In this document: positions 9,940 to 17,950 of the stretch, in pieces | Layout of the letters: each line of letters begins with the position of its first letter | Numbering within the stretch: position 1 is the stretch's first letter | Assembly: GCF_002286815.1 (NCBI RefSeq) | Contig: NZ_MUNM01000014.1 | Span: 18,500 to 82,499, forward strand | Length of the DNA stretch: 64,000 bases | Direction of reading: 5' to 3' | Source of the DNA: Pseudomonas sp. PICF141 | GTDB taxonomy: Bacteria > Pseudomonadota > Gammaproteobacteria > Pseudomonadales > Pseudomonadaceae | Program-made: the position numbers and the translations under genes | The notes under the pieces: generated by a model | What the model saw: only the letters and a program-made list of their open reading frames with translations | The model's database searches: none | What the model was told of the DNA's origin: nothing

Positions 9940-10010
9940 CATCGCGAGCAGGCTCGCTCCCACAGGGGCACACGCAACCCGTAGGAGCGAGGCTTGCCTG
10001 CGAATAATCG
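9940..10010. repeat. REP pair downstream of the ybhN-like gene
   Basis: GAGCAGGCTCGCTCCCACAGG and GTAGGAGCGAGGCTTGCCTGCG face each other in the 112-bp space between two convergent genes. The pair may stabilise or end the converging transcripts. No U-tract terminator was seen here. Confidence 0.7.
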
Positions 10011-10027
10011 CAAGAACACGGCAAATC

Positions 10028-10786
10028 TCAACTCGACTGAATGATGCTCAATCGCTCGCCTACCACCATTTCCGTGATCCAGCCCACCAGGATCGAGGTG
10101 TACGCCTGTTGCGACACCGGATCGCTCAGGGCGTGATCGGCACCGTCGATAATCCGGTGAGTCAGCGAGTGGGTCTGCTGACACGCCGCGCGGTAACTCA
10201 TGATGGTCGCGTGAGGCACATAGGCGTCCGTCTCGGACTCCACCAGCAACACATCCCCGGTGAATTGCGAACAGGCATGCAGTGCGCGATTGCTGTCGGC
10301 ACTGACCCGCGTGCTGCGGTAATCGCGCAGATCGAGCTTGTCCAGATCACGCTTGGGTGTGTGCCAAAGGTCGTCGCGATACAACGCCGGCACCCGTAGC
10401 GCCAGCCAGCGCACCGGGCGCAAGGACGTCAGGATCGCCGCCAGATAACCACCATAACTGGTGCCGACCACAGCGATCGCCGAGGTGTCGAGCGCCGGAT
10501 GGGCAAGCAGTCGATCGTAGGCCGCCAGCAGATCACGCAGGTTGTCTTCGCGGGTGACCCGGGACAACGGAATACCGGTCCCGCCGGTGTGGCCGCGCAA
10601 GTCGAATGTCAGGCACACGCAACCCAACGCGGCGATGCCTTTGGCACGCTCCAGGTCGCGCTCCTGACTACCGCCCCAGCCATGAACGAAAAGCACACCC
10701 GGGACTTTCGACTTGGGGCTGAGGAAGGTTCCGCTCATCTGTTCATCGTCGATGTCGATCGCAATGGTTTCGCTTCTAGCCGTCAT
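10028..10786 (-). CDS. Alpha/beta hydrolase (S9/dienelactone-hydrolase-like)
   Basis: 252 aa. The oxyanion segment FVHGWGGSQ (34-41), nucleophile elbow GTSYGG with Ser110, acid Asp187 (ETDAYVP) and His218 (GADHAL) give a complete catalytic triad. There is no signal peptide, so it is likely cytosolic. Its start overlaps the end of the upstream DUF3182 gene by 11 bp, so the two are probably co-translated and may act on the same compound. The substrate cannot be read from the sequence. Confidence 0.85.
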   Translation of the reverse strand: MTARSETIAIDIDDEQMSGTFLSPKSKVPGVLFVHGWGGSQERDLERAKGIAALGCVCLTFDLRGHTGGTGIPLSRVTREDNLRDLLAAYDRLLAHPALDTSAIAVVGTSYGGYLAAILTSLRPVRWLALRVPALYRDDLWHTPKRDLDKLDLRDYRSTRVSADSNRALHACSQFTGDVLLVESETDAYVPHATIMSYRAACQQTHSLTHRIIDGADHALSDPVSQQAYTSILVGWITEMVVGERLSIIQSS

Positions 10787-11885
10787 AGGATTTGACCGTT
10801 ACGTACTTGAGAAGAAAGTCACTGTGTTCCGCTGGCCCACGGTAGACCTCGATGGCGTTGGCCGGCAGAGGTTGATCGGTATAGGTTTCGACCGACGACA
10901 CGCGAATCGCACGCAAGCCAGGGTCGTTGATGAAACGCTCCAGCGCCGCGACTTCAGCACTGCTGGCACCGCCCAGGCGCCAGGATTGTTCGAGCACGCC
11001 GCTGCGTTGTTTGCCATCGCAATCCAGCCCCTGGGCGATGTCGTAATTGCGCCGCGAGGCGTAGAAACCGGGGTAGGCTTCATCGGCGGCGCTGTCGAAT
11101 ACCTGTGCCTGCCGAATCGCCAGCCTCGTGTCGTCCGGTAGTTCCAGCGCCAGCAGGTCCTCGTAGTAGCCTTGCACCACCAGCAGGTTGGACCCGCCAT
11201 AAACCTGCTCGCCCTGACCGTCTTCGGTCAAGTATTGATCACCGCAATAACTCAGCACCTTGTCGCCGATGAAGCTTTGGCCGACGCTATGGGTGACCAC
11301 CTCGGTCAAGTCTTGTTCCAGCACCACGCCTTCGGTGAACAAGGTTTTGGCATCGGGGCGCGTGAGGATGGCGTCGAACTGGTCGAGGCTTTTGATCACT
11401 TCCTGGCCGCGTCCGGCGCAAGCATGAATAGGCTTCATGCGGATCGGACCGCTGTAGAGCAGATGCTCCGCTGCCGGGCGAGCATCCTCCAGGGAAAACA
11501 CACTCAGGCCATCGAGCACAACGCTGCGCACCCGTTCGGAAAACAGCGACGACCAGCCTTCTGGCGCGAACGCATACTTGTTCAACAACCCATGGCTGAT
11601 GGCTTTGGTGCAGATGAAAGCGTGGTCGACGTAACCACCCCACAAATCCTCCGGCCCTTTGACGCCCAACTGCCGGGCGGCAGCAACGCCCACCAGCGTC
11701 TGGGTCGGCACCAGATAGATGTCCCGGCCGCTATGCAGCTGCGGGTCGTAACTGCCGCCATATTCGAGCCCGACGACCTGCGCCAGCCAACGGGCCAACG
11801 CGCGATTGGTTTCGACTTCGTGCAGCGAGGCGTCGGGTCGCACCGAATGGGCGAGCACCAGTTTCTTGCGGTTTTTTGGGGTCAT
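10776..11885 (-). CDS. DUF3182 family protein, ATP-grasp-like
   Basis: 369 aa. Matches, as far as I recognise it, the uncharacterised DUF3182 family. Features that suggest an ATP-grasp fold are a glycine-rich loop in KPIHACAGRGQEV (near 152-164), a VLEQDL segment near 188, and a late acidic/aromatic motif GVLEQSWRLGG near 295-305 that could bind metal. If so, it would ligate a carboxylate to an amine or thiol using ATP. No signal peptide. It forms a two-gene operon with the alpha/beta hydrolase, a possible synthesis/hydrolysis pair. Function unproven. Confidence 0.65.
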   Translation of the reverse strand: MTPKNRKKLVLAHSVRPDASLHEVETNRALARWLAQVVGLEYGGSYDPQLHSGRDIYLVPTQTLVGVAAARQLGVKGPEDLWGGYVDHAFICTKAISHGLLNKYAFAPEGWSSLFSERVRSVVLDGLSVFSLEDARPAAEHLLYSGPIRMKPIHACAGRGQEVIKSLDQFDAILTRPDAKTLFTEGVVLEQDLTEVVTHSVGQSFIGDKVLSYCGDQYLTEDGQGEQVYGGSNLLVVQGYYEDLLALELPDDTRLAIRQAQVFDSAADEAYPGFYASRRNYDIAQGLDCDGKQRSGVLEQSWRLGGASSAEVAALERFINDPGLRAIRVSSVETYTDQPLPANAIEVYRGPAEHSDFLLKYVTVKSYDG

Positions 11886-12099
11886 GCGTCCCCCTTGATC
11901 TGCGTTTGATAAATGTAGCTGAAGGCGGTGCAGAGATCAGGCCAACGACGTCTGGCCGAAAACGGGTTTCAAATCAGCCCATTGGGAAATCGTTAGTAGC
12001 ACAAGGCCTGCTTTATTCTGCACGACACCTTTCAATGCTCCCGGCATTTTGCACGACCCAAACCTGCCGCCTCCCACATTTTCAGATCTGCAGTGCTTG
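11886..12099. other. Intergenic region without recognised content
   Basis: 214 bp between the DUF3182 start and the regulator stop (both genes on the minus strand). It must hold the promoter of the DUF3182 operon. No clear -35/-10 pair, terminator or repeat was recognised. Confidence 0.4.
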
Positions 12100-13095
12100 C
12101 TACCGAGCCGTTGCCGCAGTCGCAGACACACCGAACCGTCCCCGGTAATCACTCGGCGCCAGCCCGGTGATCTTCTTGAACGTTGCCCGAAACGCACTCG
12201 GGTCCTGATAACCCACGGTCCAGGCAATGTGATCAATGGTGCCGTTGGTGAATTCAAGCATTTCTCGCGCCTTGCCGACACGCAGGTGCTGGCAATACTC
12301 GGTAGGTTTCAGCCCGGTCGCCGCACGGAATCGCCGCAGGAAAGTGCGCTCTTCCAGCCCCGCCCGCTCGGCCATTGCCGTCAATGAGACATCGGTCGCT
12401 CCAGTGCTTTGCAGCCAATGCTGGACCTTGAGAATCGACGCATCGCCATGGCTGAGAATCGGGGAAAAATTACTGCCGCACTCGCCCGCGCTGTCGCTGT
12501 GTTCCACCACCAGAAACCGCGCCGTGCCGGTGGCGATGCTCGGCCCGAGCAAGCGGTTCACCAACCGCAATCCCAGCTCTGACCAGGCCATCAAACCCGC
12601 GGTGGTGATCAGGTCGCCGTCGTCGACAATCGGCGTATCAGCCTTGAGCTTGATCGCCGGGTAACGCTCGGCGAAAGCCTTGGCCGAGGTCCAGTGGGTC
12701 GTCGCGCTGCGGCCATCGAGCAAACCGCTTTCAGCCAACAGAATAGAACCCACGCAGACCCCGCCAAGGGTCGCACCGCTGGCATGTTGCTGACGAAGCC
12801 AGCGAATCAACCCTTGGGGCGCCTGCCCCTCGGAAAAACCTCCGATCGAGGGCGGGATCAACACGGCAACCAATGCGCCGGTCGGGCCGGGATGAGTGTC
12901 GTACACCCGCTCGGGCACTTGATCACCCTCGACCTGCCAGTGACTGACCCGCAGCAACGGCAGCTGCGCCGACTGATGCTCGGCGGCGATCCGGTTGGCC
13001 ACGCCGAACAGGTCCGTCAGCCCATGCACCGCCGCCATCTGCGCACCGGGATAGATCAGCACGCCCAGTTCGGCGACTGTCTTTTCAACACCCAT
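12100..13095 (-). CDS. GlxA-family transcriptional regulator (DJ-1/PfpI domain + AraC HTH)
   Basis: 331 aa from ATG 13095; an upstream in-frame start would add 18 residues that do not fit the family. The N-terminal half is a DJ-1/PfpI glutamine-amidotransferase-like domain (AELGVLIYPGAQ at the start; GGVCVGSILLAE with the cysteine at the elbow, near 120-131). The C-terminal about 100 residues form an AraC-type double helix-turn-helix (RTFLRRFRAATGLKPTEY; DPSAFRATFKKITG). The cysteine probably senses rather than catalyses. It is divergent from the isochorismatase-like gene with 101 bp between, so regulation of that gene is likely. Confidence 0.9.
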   Translation of the reverse strand: MGVEKTVAELGVLIYPGAQMAAVHGLTDLFGVANRIAAEHQSAQLPLLRVSHWQVEGDQVPERVYDTHPGPTGALVAVLIPPSIGGFSEGQAPQGLIRWLRQQHASGATLGGVCVGSILLAESGLLDGRSATTHWTSAKAFAERYPAIKLKADTPIVDDGDLITTAGLMAWSELGLRLVNRLLGPSIATGTARFLVVEHSDSAGECGSNFSPILSHGDASILKVQHWLQSTGATDVSLTAMAERAGLEERTFLRRFRAATGLKPTEYCQHLRVGKAREMLEFTNGTIDHIAWTVGYQDPSAFRATFKKITGLAPSDYRGRFGVSATAATAR

Positions 13096-13196
13096 TGTCA
13101 GTTTTCCCCCTTCTATTGTCGGTGCGGCCAATCCTCGAACGGCCAGCAAAACCTAATACTTGATTCACACCCAACAAACACTTCGAGGAAACACCC

Positions 13197-13745
13197 ATGG
13201 CCAAGCAAGCACTCATCGTAGTCGATATCCAGAACGACTACTTCCCCCAGGGCAAGTGGCCTTTGGTCGGCGCCGATGCCGCAGCAGACAACGCCGCACG
13301 GATGATTCAGGCATTTCGCGAGGCCGCTGATCCGGTGGTGCATATTCGCCACGAATTCACCTCCGATGCCGCGCCATTTTTCACCCCGGGTTCCGACGGC
13401 GCGAAGCTGCATCCCAAAGTTCTCAACCGCGCCGACGAGCCCGTGGTGCTCAAACATTTCGTCAACTCGTTCCGCGAAACCGAACTGGAGGCCATCCTCG
13501 ACCAGCAAGGCATCGAGCACCTGGTGGTGGTCGGGAGCATGAGCCACATGTGCATCGATGGCATCACCCGCGCCGCGGCCGACCTGGGCTATACCGTCAC
13601 GGTGATTCACGACGCCTGCGCCACCCGTGACCTGGAATTCAACGGCATCACCGTCCCGGCCGCCCACGTGCACGCCGCCTTCATGGCGGCCTTGGGTTTT
13701 GCCTATGCCAGCGTGGTGTCCACTGACGACTTTCTGGCTGGCTAG
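13197..13745 (+). CDS. Isochorismatase-family cysteine hydrolase
   Basis: 182 aa. The family's catalytic triad is complete: Asp10 (IVVDIQNDY), Lys86 (VVLKHFVNSF) and Cys119 (GSMSHMCIDG). Members hydrolyse amides or vinyl ethers (nicotinamidase, N-carbamoylsarcosine amidase and others); the exact substrate is unknown. AGGAAAC lies 6 bp before the ATG. It is divergent from a GlxA-type regulator, a common arrangement for such hydrolases in Pseudomonas. Cytosolic. Confidence 0.87.
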   Translation: MAKQALIVVDIQNDYFPQGKWPLVGADAAADNAARMIQAFREAADPVVHIRHEFTSDAAPFFTPGSDGAKLHPKVLNRADEPVVLKHFVNSFRETELEAILDQQGIEHLVVVGSMSHMCIDGITRAAADLGYTVTVIHDACATRDLEFNGITVPAAHVHAAFMAALGFAYASVVSTDDFLAG

Positions 13746-13753
13746 ATGAAGAA

Positions 13754-13848
13754 CCTGTGGGAGCGGGCTTGCCCGTGATGAGGTCATCACATCCAACATC
13801 TTTGTTGATTGTTACATCGCTATCGCGGGCAAGCCCGCTCCCACAGGA
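13754..13848. repeat. REP doublet (REPIN), GTGGGAGCGGGC family
   Basis: CTGTGGGAGCGGGCTTGCCC and its inverted mate GGGCAAGCCCGCTCCCACAG are separated by about 55 bp of unrelated AT-richer sequence. It directly follows the hydrolase gene and may form a long hairpin that ends its mRNA. Confidence 0.85.
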
Positions 13849-13879
13849 TTGCTCGGTAGACATAACAGCCGAAAAAAAT

Positions 13880-13891
13880 CTCACGCGTGAG
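13880..13891. promoter_or_regulatory. Palindromic operator copy 1 (CTCACGCGTGAG)
   Basis: A perfect 12-bp palindrome, identical to a second copy 46 bp downstream. It ends 3 bp before a -35-like TTGAGG. Likely the binding site of a dimeric regulator of the yjf-like operon; the regulator is not in this window as far as can be told. Confidence 0.55.
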
Positions 13892-13894
13892 CTA

Positions 13895-13923
13895 TTGAGG
13901 GTCCCGAATATTGCCTGTAGTGT
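13895..13923 (+). promoter_or_regulatory. Candidate sigma70 promoter of the yjf-like operon
   Basis: TTGAGG (13895-13900), 17-bp spacer ending in TG, then TAGTGT (13918-13923), a weak extended -10. Its position exactly between two identical palindromes supports it more than the hexamers do. The expected transcription start falls at the downstream palindrome. Confidence 0.45.
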
Positions 13924-13925
13924 TT

Positions 13926-13937
13926 CTCACGCGTGAG
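13926..13937. promoter_or_regulatory. Palindromic operator copy 2 (CTCACGCGTGAG)
   Basis: Second identical 12-bp palindrome, at the predicted start of transcription and about 25 bp before the first start codon. Binding here would block transcription, which suggests repression, possibly with looping to copy 1. Confidence 0.55.
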
Positions 13938-13960
13938 ATTTTCACTACGGAGTCACCAGT

Positions 13961-14650
13961 ATGAAAAGCAGCTCTCCATCAGATCCGCCTACCGGATCTG
14001 TTACCGATTCAGCGAGCCAAAAGGGAGAGCGCTCGAAACCGTCCGCGAAAAAACCATCCAGCTTCTACATGAAGCAGATGCGTGCGGGCCTGGGTGCCGC
14101 CGGTTATGTGAAACACGAGACTTGGGTGCTTCCCGAAAATCGAAGCCTGCTCAAGCAGATGGAGAAACAGCTACGCCAACCGATCCTGGCTGGCTCATTC
14201 ATGTCGGAGAATTACATGAGCGCAGGTAATAACTGGAACATCGATCGCCTCTACAGCGCCCTTCAGGCCCTCGACGAAGTGGTTTCTAACGACATCACCC
14301 TCTCCCTGGTTCAAGGCGCCGAGTCCAGCATCAAGCTGGACATGAACGAGTTCGGTGGCCTGCCGATTTACATCGCGGTGGTTGGCGATCAGATCATCGT
14401 CGATACCGTTCTGGTCGATATCGAGTCCATCAACGACGTACCGGCATTCAACGATGCCGTTCTGCGCAGCCGGGAAATGTTCCCGCTGTCCTCGATCGGT
14501 ATCGAGTCCATGCCCAACGGGCAGACCGTTTACAGCATGTTCGGCGCGCTCAGCTCCGACTCCAGCCTGACCAACGTCGTGACCGAGGTCAAAACCCTCG
14601 TCGATAACGTCCAGCGCGCCAGCGAAGCCTTTGAACGTTTCTTCATCTAA
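13961..14650 (+). CDS. DUF2170 (YjfI-like) protein
   Basis: 229 aa. The first about 35 residues are Ser/Pro/Lys-rich and probably disordered; the rest is a mixed alpha/beta domain matching E. coli YjfI (DUF2170). No signal peptide or membrane segment. A GGAG lies 8 bp before the ATG. It is the first gene of a plus-strand cluster and is followed after 24 bp by a PspA homologue, the same order as E. coli yjfI-yjfJ. A role with the PspA-like protein at the inner membrane is inferred; no reaction is known. Confidence 0.8.
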   Translation: MKSSSPSDPPTGSVTDSASQKGERSKPSAKKPSSFYMKQMRAGLGAAGYVKHETWVLPENRSLLKQMEKQLRQPILAGSFMSENYMSAGNNWNIDRLYSALQALDEVVSNDITLSLVQGAESSIKLDMNEFGGLPIYIAVVGDQIIVDTVLVDIESINDVPAFNDAVLRSREMFPLSSIGIESMPNGQTVYSMFGALSSDSSLTNVVTEVKTLVDNVQRASEAFERFFI

Positions 14651-14674
14651 TTTTTCGGGAACAGGATATATCCA

Positions 14675-15373
14675 ATGACTCAGTCCATCTGGAGCAAATT
14701 GTTCACCGCGCTGCGTGGCGGTGCCAACGAAGTCGGCGAATCGATCGTCGACCAACAGGCCCTGCGCATTCTTGACCAGGAAATTCGCGATGCTGACAGC
14801 GCGCTGGCCAACGCCAAGCGTGAGCTGGTCACCATTATGGCCAAGCACAAGCTGTCGGCTGATCGCGTCAGCGAGTACAACGCCAAGATCAAGGATCTGG
14901 AATCCAAGGCCCTGGCTGCGATCCAGGCCAACCGCGAAGACCTGGCACTGGAAGTGGCCGAAGCCATTTCGACCCTGACCAATGAATTGGAGGTCGAGCA
15001 AAAGCAGGCCACCGAATTCGGCGGTTACGCGGACAACATGCGTAAAGACATCACCAAAGCCGAAAGCCGCATCAAAAGCCTGCGTCAGCAAGTGGACATG
15101 GCCAAGGCGCGTGAAAGCGTGCAGAAAGCCCAGGTCAGTGCTTCGATCGCCAGTGGCGGCGCCAACGGCAAGCTGGAAACCGCCGTCGGTACGCTGAACC
15201 GCCTGCAAGCCAAGCAACAGCAACGCGCCGCGGAACTGGAAGCCCAGGACCAACTGGCCGATGCGTCGACCGGCAACGACCTGGAGCGCAAGCTGCGCGA
15301 TGCCGGCATCACGCCGAACGAAGGCAGCGCCAATGCGATTCTGGAACGCCTGAAGAAAAAATCGGCTGAGTAA
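14675..15373 (+). CDS. PspA/IM30 family protein (YjfJ-like)
   Basis: 232 aa, almost wholly helical and rich in Lys, Glu, Ala and Gln, with a long coiled coil (about residues 25-185) and the N-terminal SIWSKLFTALRGG amphipathic helix expected for membrane contact. PspA/IM30 proteins are ESCRT-III relatives that oligomerise on damaged inner membrane. There is no PspB/PspC/PspF set here, so it is the yjf-type paralogue rather than the classical phage-shock operon. It follows DUF2170 by 24 bp; the next gene is separated by a 419-bp REP-containing gap. Confidence 0.9.
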   Translation: MTQSIWSKLFTALRGGANEVGESIVDQQALRILDQEIRDADSALANAKRELVTIMAKHKLSADRVSEYNAKIKDLESKALAAIQANREDLALEVAEAISTLTNELEVEQKQATEFGGYADNMRKDITKAESRIKSLRQQVDMAKARESVQKAQVSASIASGGANGKLETAVGTLNRLQAKQQQRAAELEAQDQLADASTGNDLERKLRDAGITPNEGSANAILERLKKKSAE

Positions 15374-15403
15374 ACCGGCCCGGGCAACAAACGCGACGAA
15401 CGC

Positions 15404-15538
15404 TGTGTGGCGAGGGGGCTTGCCCCCGTTCGGCTGCGAAGCAGTCGTAAACCACGGCATGGGGTGTGTCTGACACCCCCCATGCAATGGTCTTGGGGCC
15501 GCTTCGCATCCCGAGGGGGCAAGTCCCCTTGCCGCAGG
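15404..15538. repeat. REPIN inside the yjf-like cluster
   Basis: Two inverted REP elements (GGCGAGGGGGCTTGCCCCC... and ...GAGGGGGCAAGTCCCCTTGCC) flank a further near-perfect hairpin, GCATGGGGTGT / ACACCCCCCATGC (about 15452-15485). The whole could fold as one long stem. It sits 30 bp after the PspA-like gene and may separate its mRNA from the downstream channel gene. Confidence 0.85.
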
Positions 15539-15586
15539 TTTTTGTGTTCCTTGCACTGCCTTCTTTTTGCCGAGTCGAGGTCGTGG

Positions 15587-15709
15587 ATGGATGCCCTGAA
15601 GGGTTTCAAGACAATTGCAGGCGTGGCCTTCTTCATGGTCGCGCTGTAATGGCTCAATGGGATTTATTGCAGCCAAGGCACTGTTATCTACGCCGCGCAG
15701 CAGGTTTAA
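15587..15709 (+). pseudogene. Possible small membrane-peptide gene interrupted by a stop codon
   Basis: An ATG at 15587 opens MDALKGFKTIAGVAFFMVAL and then meets TAA (15647-15649). The same frame continues for 19 more codons (WLNGIYCSQGTVIYAAQQV) to TAA 15707-15709. The hydrophobic stretch runs through the stop, as if a 40-codon single-pass membrane peptide had lost one codon (a C-to-T change turns CAA into TAA). A weak GAGG lies upstream. It could equally be a 20-aa peptide or chance. Confidence 0.3.
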
Positions 15710-15792
15710 TGCCATCCCGTAACGCGCTTGAGCTCAGACGCCAAAGCGATTAAGTCGCCAGGAACGAGCCCCCCACGGAGTCAGGGATGTAA

Positions 15793-16827
15793 ATGTCGAT
15801 TTTCCTTTTGCTGCGCACGTACGCCTCGTCCTTCTTCCATCGGTTCGGCTGGGCAGGCCTGGCCATTGCGTTGGGCATACACCTGAGCACGGCCTATCTC
15901 GGCCTGGTGCTTTTGGGCGAACAACACCTCACCGCCCCCGCCACGTTTACCTACTTCTATCTCACCACAACACTCACCGTCGGCTATGGCGATCTCGCGC
16001 CACAGACAGCGGCGGGACGAATTTTCGTGGCTACCTGGGTCATGCTCGGGGGCATTGCGCTGCTGACGGCAGCCATCGGCAAAACCACCAGCAGTGTTAT
16101 CGATGTATGGAGAAAAGGCATGAAGGGCAAAGGCGATTTCAGCGGCAAGGTCGGCCATACCGTTCTCATCGGCTGGGAAGGCGCCTCCAGCGAGCGGGTC
16201 ATTGAATTATTGCTGCAAGACGAAACCTCCAATGACAACCTGATCGTCATTTGCGATTGCGACCTCGAAGAAAACCCCATGCCGGGTAAAGCGGACTTTA
16301 TCAAAGGCGAAAGCCTGTCCTCTGCCGCACTGTTGCTGCGGGCCGGCGTCCCCGGTGCCGAACGCGTGCTGGTGCGAACTCATTCAGACGACCTGACCCT
16401 GGCCACCGTGCTGGCGATCAATCAATTGAGCCCGGTCGGCCATGTGGTCGCCCACTTCAATGAAAGCGAAATCGCCGCCCTTGCCAGCGCCTACGCGCCC
16501 AGCCTGGAATGCACCTCGAGCATGGCCATCGAAATGCTGGTACGCGCCTCTCAGGATCCGGGCTCATCCGCGGTCATCAATGAATTGCTGTGCGTGGGCC
16601 AAGGCGCCACCCAATACCTGATGAGGCTACCCGAGACCTTTGAAGCCACGTTCGGCGATCTGTACGCACAGATGAAAGAACAGCACAACGCGACCCTGAT
16701 CGGCTACCGCGCCAAAGACGCCCGACAGCCTTGGATCAACCCGCCTGGCACCACTCGCGTTGAGGGCGGCGAACTCTTCTACATCGCCTCCACTCGCCTC
16801 AAGGAAATCACCAATGGGATGGTTTAA
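15793..16827 (+). CDS. Two-TM potassium channel with cytosolic RCK-like domain
   Basis: 344 aa. TM1 (about 18-41), pore helix and selectivity filter TVGYGD (62-67), and TM2 (about 77-95) give the minimal K+ channel module. From about residue 117 a Rossmann-like RCK/TrkA-N segment follows (HTVLIGWEGASSERVIELLL, then LIVICDCD) that normally gates the pore by ligand binding. The last 30 residues resemble the end of an RCK-C-type domain. It overlaps the following DUF2491 gene by 14 bp. E. coli yjfIJKLMC has no channel at this place, so this is an insertion relative to that order. Confidence 0.88.
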   Translation: MSIFLLLRTYASSFFHRFGWAGLAIALGIHLSTAYLGLVLLGEQHLTAPATFTYFYLTTTLTVGYGDLAPQTAAGRIFVATWVMLGGIALLTAAIGKTTSSVIDVWRKGMKGKGDFSGKVGHTVLIGWEGASSERVIELLLQDETSNDNLIVICDCDLEENPMPGKADFIKGESLSSAALLLRAGVPGAERVLVRTHSDDLTLATVLAINQLSPVGHVVAHFNESEIAALASAYAPSLECTSSMAIEMLVRASQDPGSSAVINELLCVGQGATQYLMRLPETFEATFGDLYAQMKEQHNATLIGYRAKDARQPWINPPGTTRVEGGELFYIASTRLKEITNGMV

Positions 16828-17488
16828 ACAATTGATGGGGCTTGAGGCCCCGAAAGCGAATACGGAATCGAAATGGACAGCCAACGAAACCCTGCCCGCC
16901 ATCGGCCCGCTGGGCCTGGCATTGGGCAAAGGCGTGATGTTCGACACGACCCTGAAATTGCTGCTCGATGGCAACACCCATGTGGTCATCCCCGGCTCCC
17001 AACAGATCTGGAGCGCTGGCACTGTTGATCTCGGGCAGTCGACCTGGCTGTCACGTTATTACATGAACGACGAAGACTACTGGCTGCAAGTGCACACCAC
17101 CGGCGACGTCGCCGGGCAAGTCGAGTCGGTGATCCTGTTCAATTACCTCAGCTACATCACCATCAACAGTGAATCGGAGCTACGTCGGCTGGCCGGTCCT
17201 GAAAGCTTGATCGGCCTGCCGAGCTACACCCACAACGGTGTCGAATACACCCGCGAATGGGGCACCGAGAACGGCCAGACAGAACTGGTGGCACTGAGCG
17301 AACACCTGAAAAACCCGGATGACTCCTACAGCATCGAGCACCGTTCGATGCTGTATGCCCGCGAAACCGGTCTGACCGATCGCCGGGAATTCCTGCTGTT
17401 TTCCGTCGAAGAAGACGCCGAAGGCACCATCAGCTTGAGCACTTCGCTGGGCATTTCGTTGTACACCACTGACCTGAACACTTTTTAA
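16814..17488 (+). CDS. DUF2491 (YjfK-like) protein
   Basis: 224 aa from ATG 16814, which lies within the end of the channel gene (14-bp overlap), so translation is probably coupled. The start MGWFKQLMGLE is amphipathic, and the body matches E. coli YjfK (DUF2491): LGKGVMFDTTLKLLL, then acidic, beta-rich segments. No signal peptide or TM helix. Function unknown; the family travels with PspA-like and DUF350 proteins, pointing to membrane maintenance. Confidence 0.8.
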   Translation: MGWFKQLMGLEAPKANTESKWTANETLPAIGPLGLALGKGVMFDTTLKLLLDGNTHVVIPGSQQIWSAGTVDLGQSTWLSRYYMNDEDYWLQVHTTGDVAGQVESVILFNYLSYITINSESELRRLAGPESLIGLPSYTHNGVEYTREWGTENGQTELVALSEHLKNPDDSYSIEHRSMLYARETGLTDRREFLLFSVEEDAEGTISLSTSLGISLYTTDLNTF

Positions 17489-17502
17489 AAAGGAAGAAGT
17501 CC

Positions 17503-17931
17503 ATGCTTGAAGCGCTCTCCGTCTCCCTGAACAAAGCCGCCGTGCTCGGGTTTGTGTTGTACATCCTCGGCGCCACCGTGCTGTTTGCGCTGTTCCAGTT
17601 CATCTACACCCGAATCACCCCGCACAGAGAGTTCGAACTGATCCGCTCGGGCAACGTTGCGGCCGCGATCGCGCTGGGTGGCGCCATCATCGGTTTTGCC
17701 ATTCCGGCCAGCAATGTGATCGCCTACTCGATCAGCATTCTGGACTTCGTCGTTTGGGCAGTGATTGCCGCTTTCGTACAACTGCTGGCGTTTCTGGTGA
17801 CCAGCCTGGTGCTTAAAGGCGCCTCCGAACGGATTAAAAAAGGCGAAATCGCTGCGGGTATCTATATCGCGGCAGTTGCCATCAGCGTGGGCATGTTGAA
17901 CGCCGCCTGCATGACCCCTTCCCAGAACTGA
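17503..17931 (+). CDS. DUF350 (YjfL-like) inner-membrane protein
   Basis: 142 aa with four hydrophobic segments (about 12-34, 50-70, 77-100, 115-135), as in DUF350 proteins such as YjfL, which carry paired two-TM repeats. Short, highly hydrophobic, with few charged loops. An AAGGAAG Shine-Dalgarno lies 7 bp upstream. Located 14 bp after DUF2491 and 19 bp before the lipoprotein gene. Function is not established. Confidence 0.85.
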   Translation: MLEALSVSLNKAAVLGFVLYILGATVLFALFQFIYTRITPHREFELIRSGNVAAAIALGGAIIGFAIPASNVIAYSISILDFVVWAVIAAFVQLLAFLVTSLVLKGASERIKKGEIAAGIYIAAVAISVGMLNAACMTPSQN

Positions 17932-17950
17932 TCGCGCCGCGGAGATCCCG

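Noticed and set aside
15407..15649. 80-codon frame running through the REPIN
   Set aside because: Most of it is repeat sequence; only the last 20 codons from 15587 look protein-like and are reported separately.
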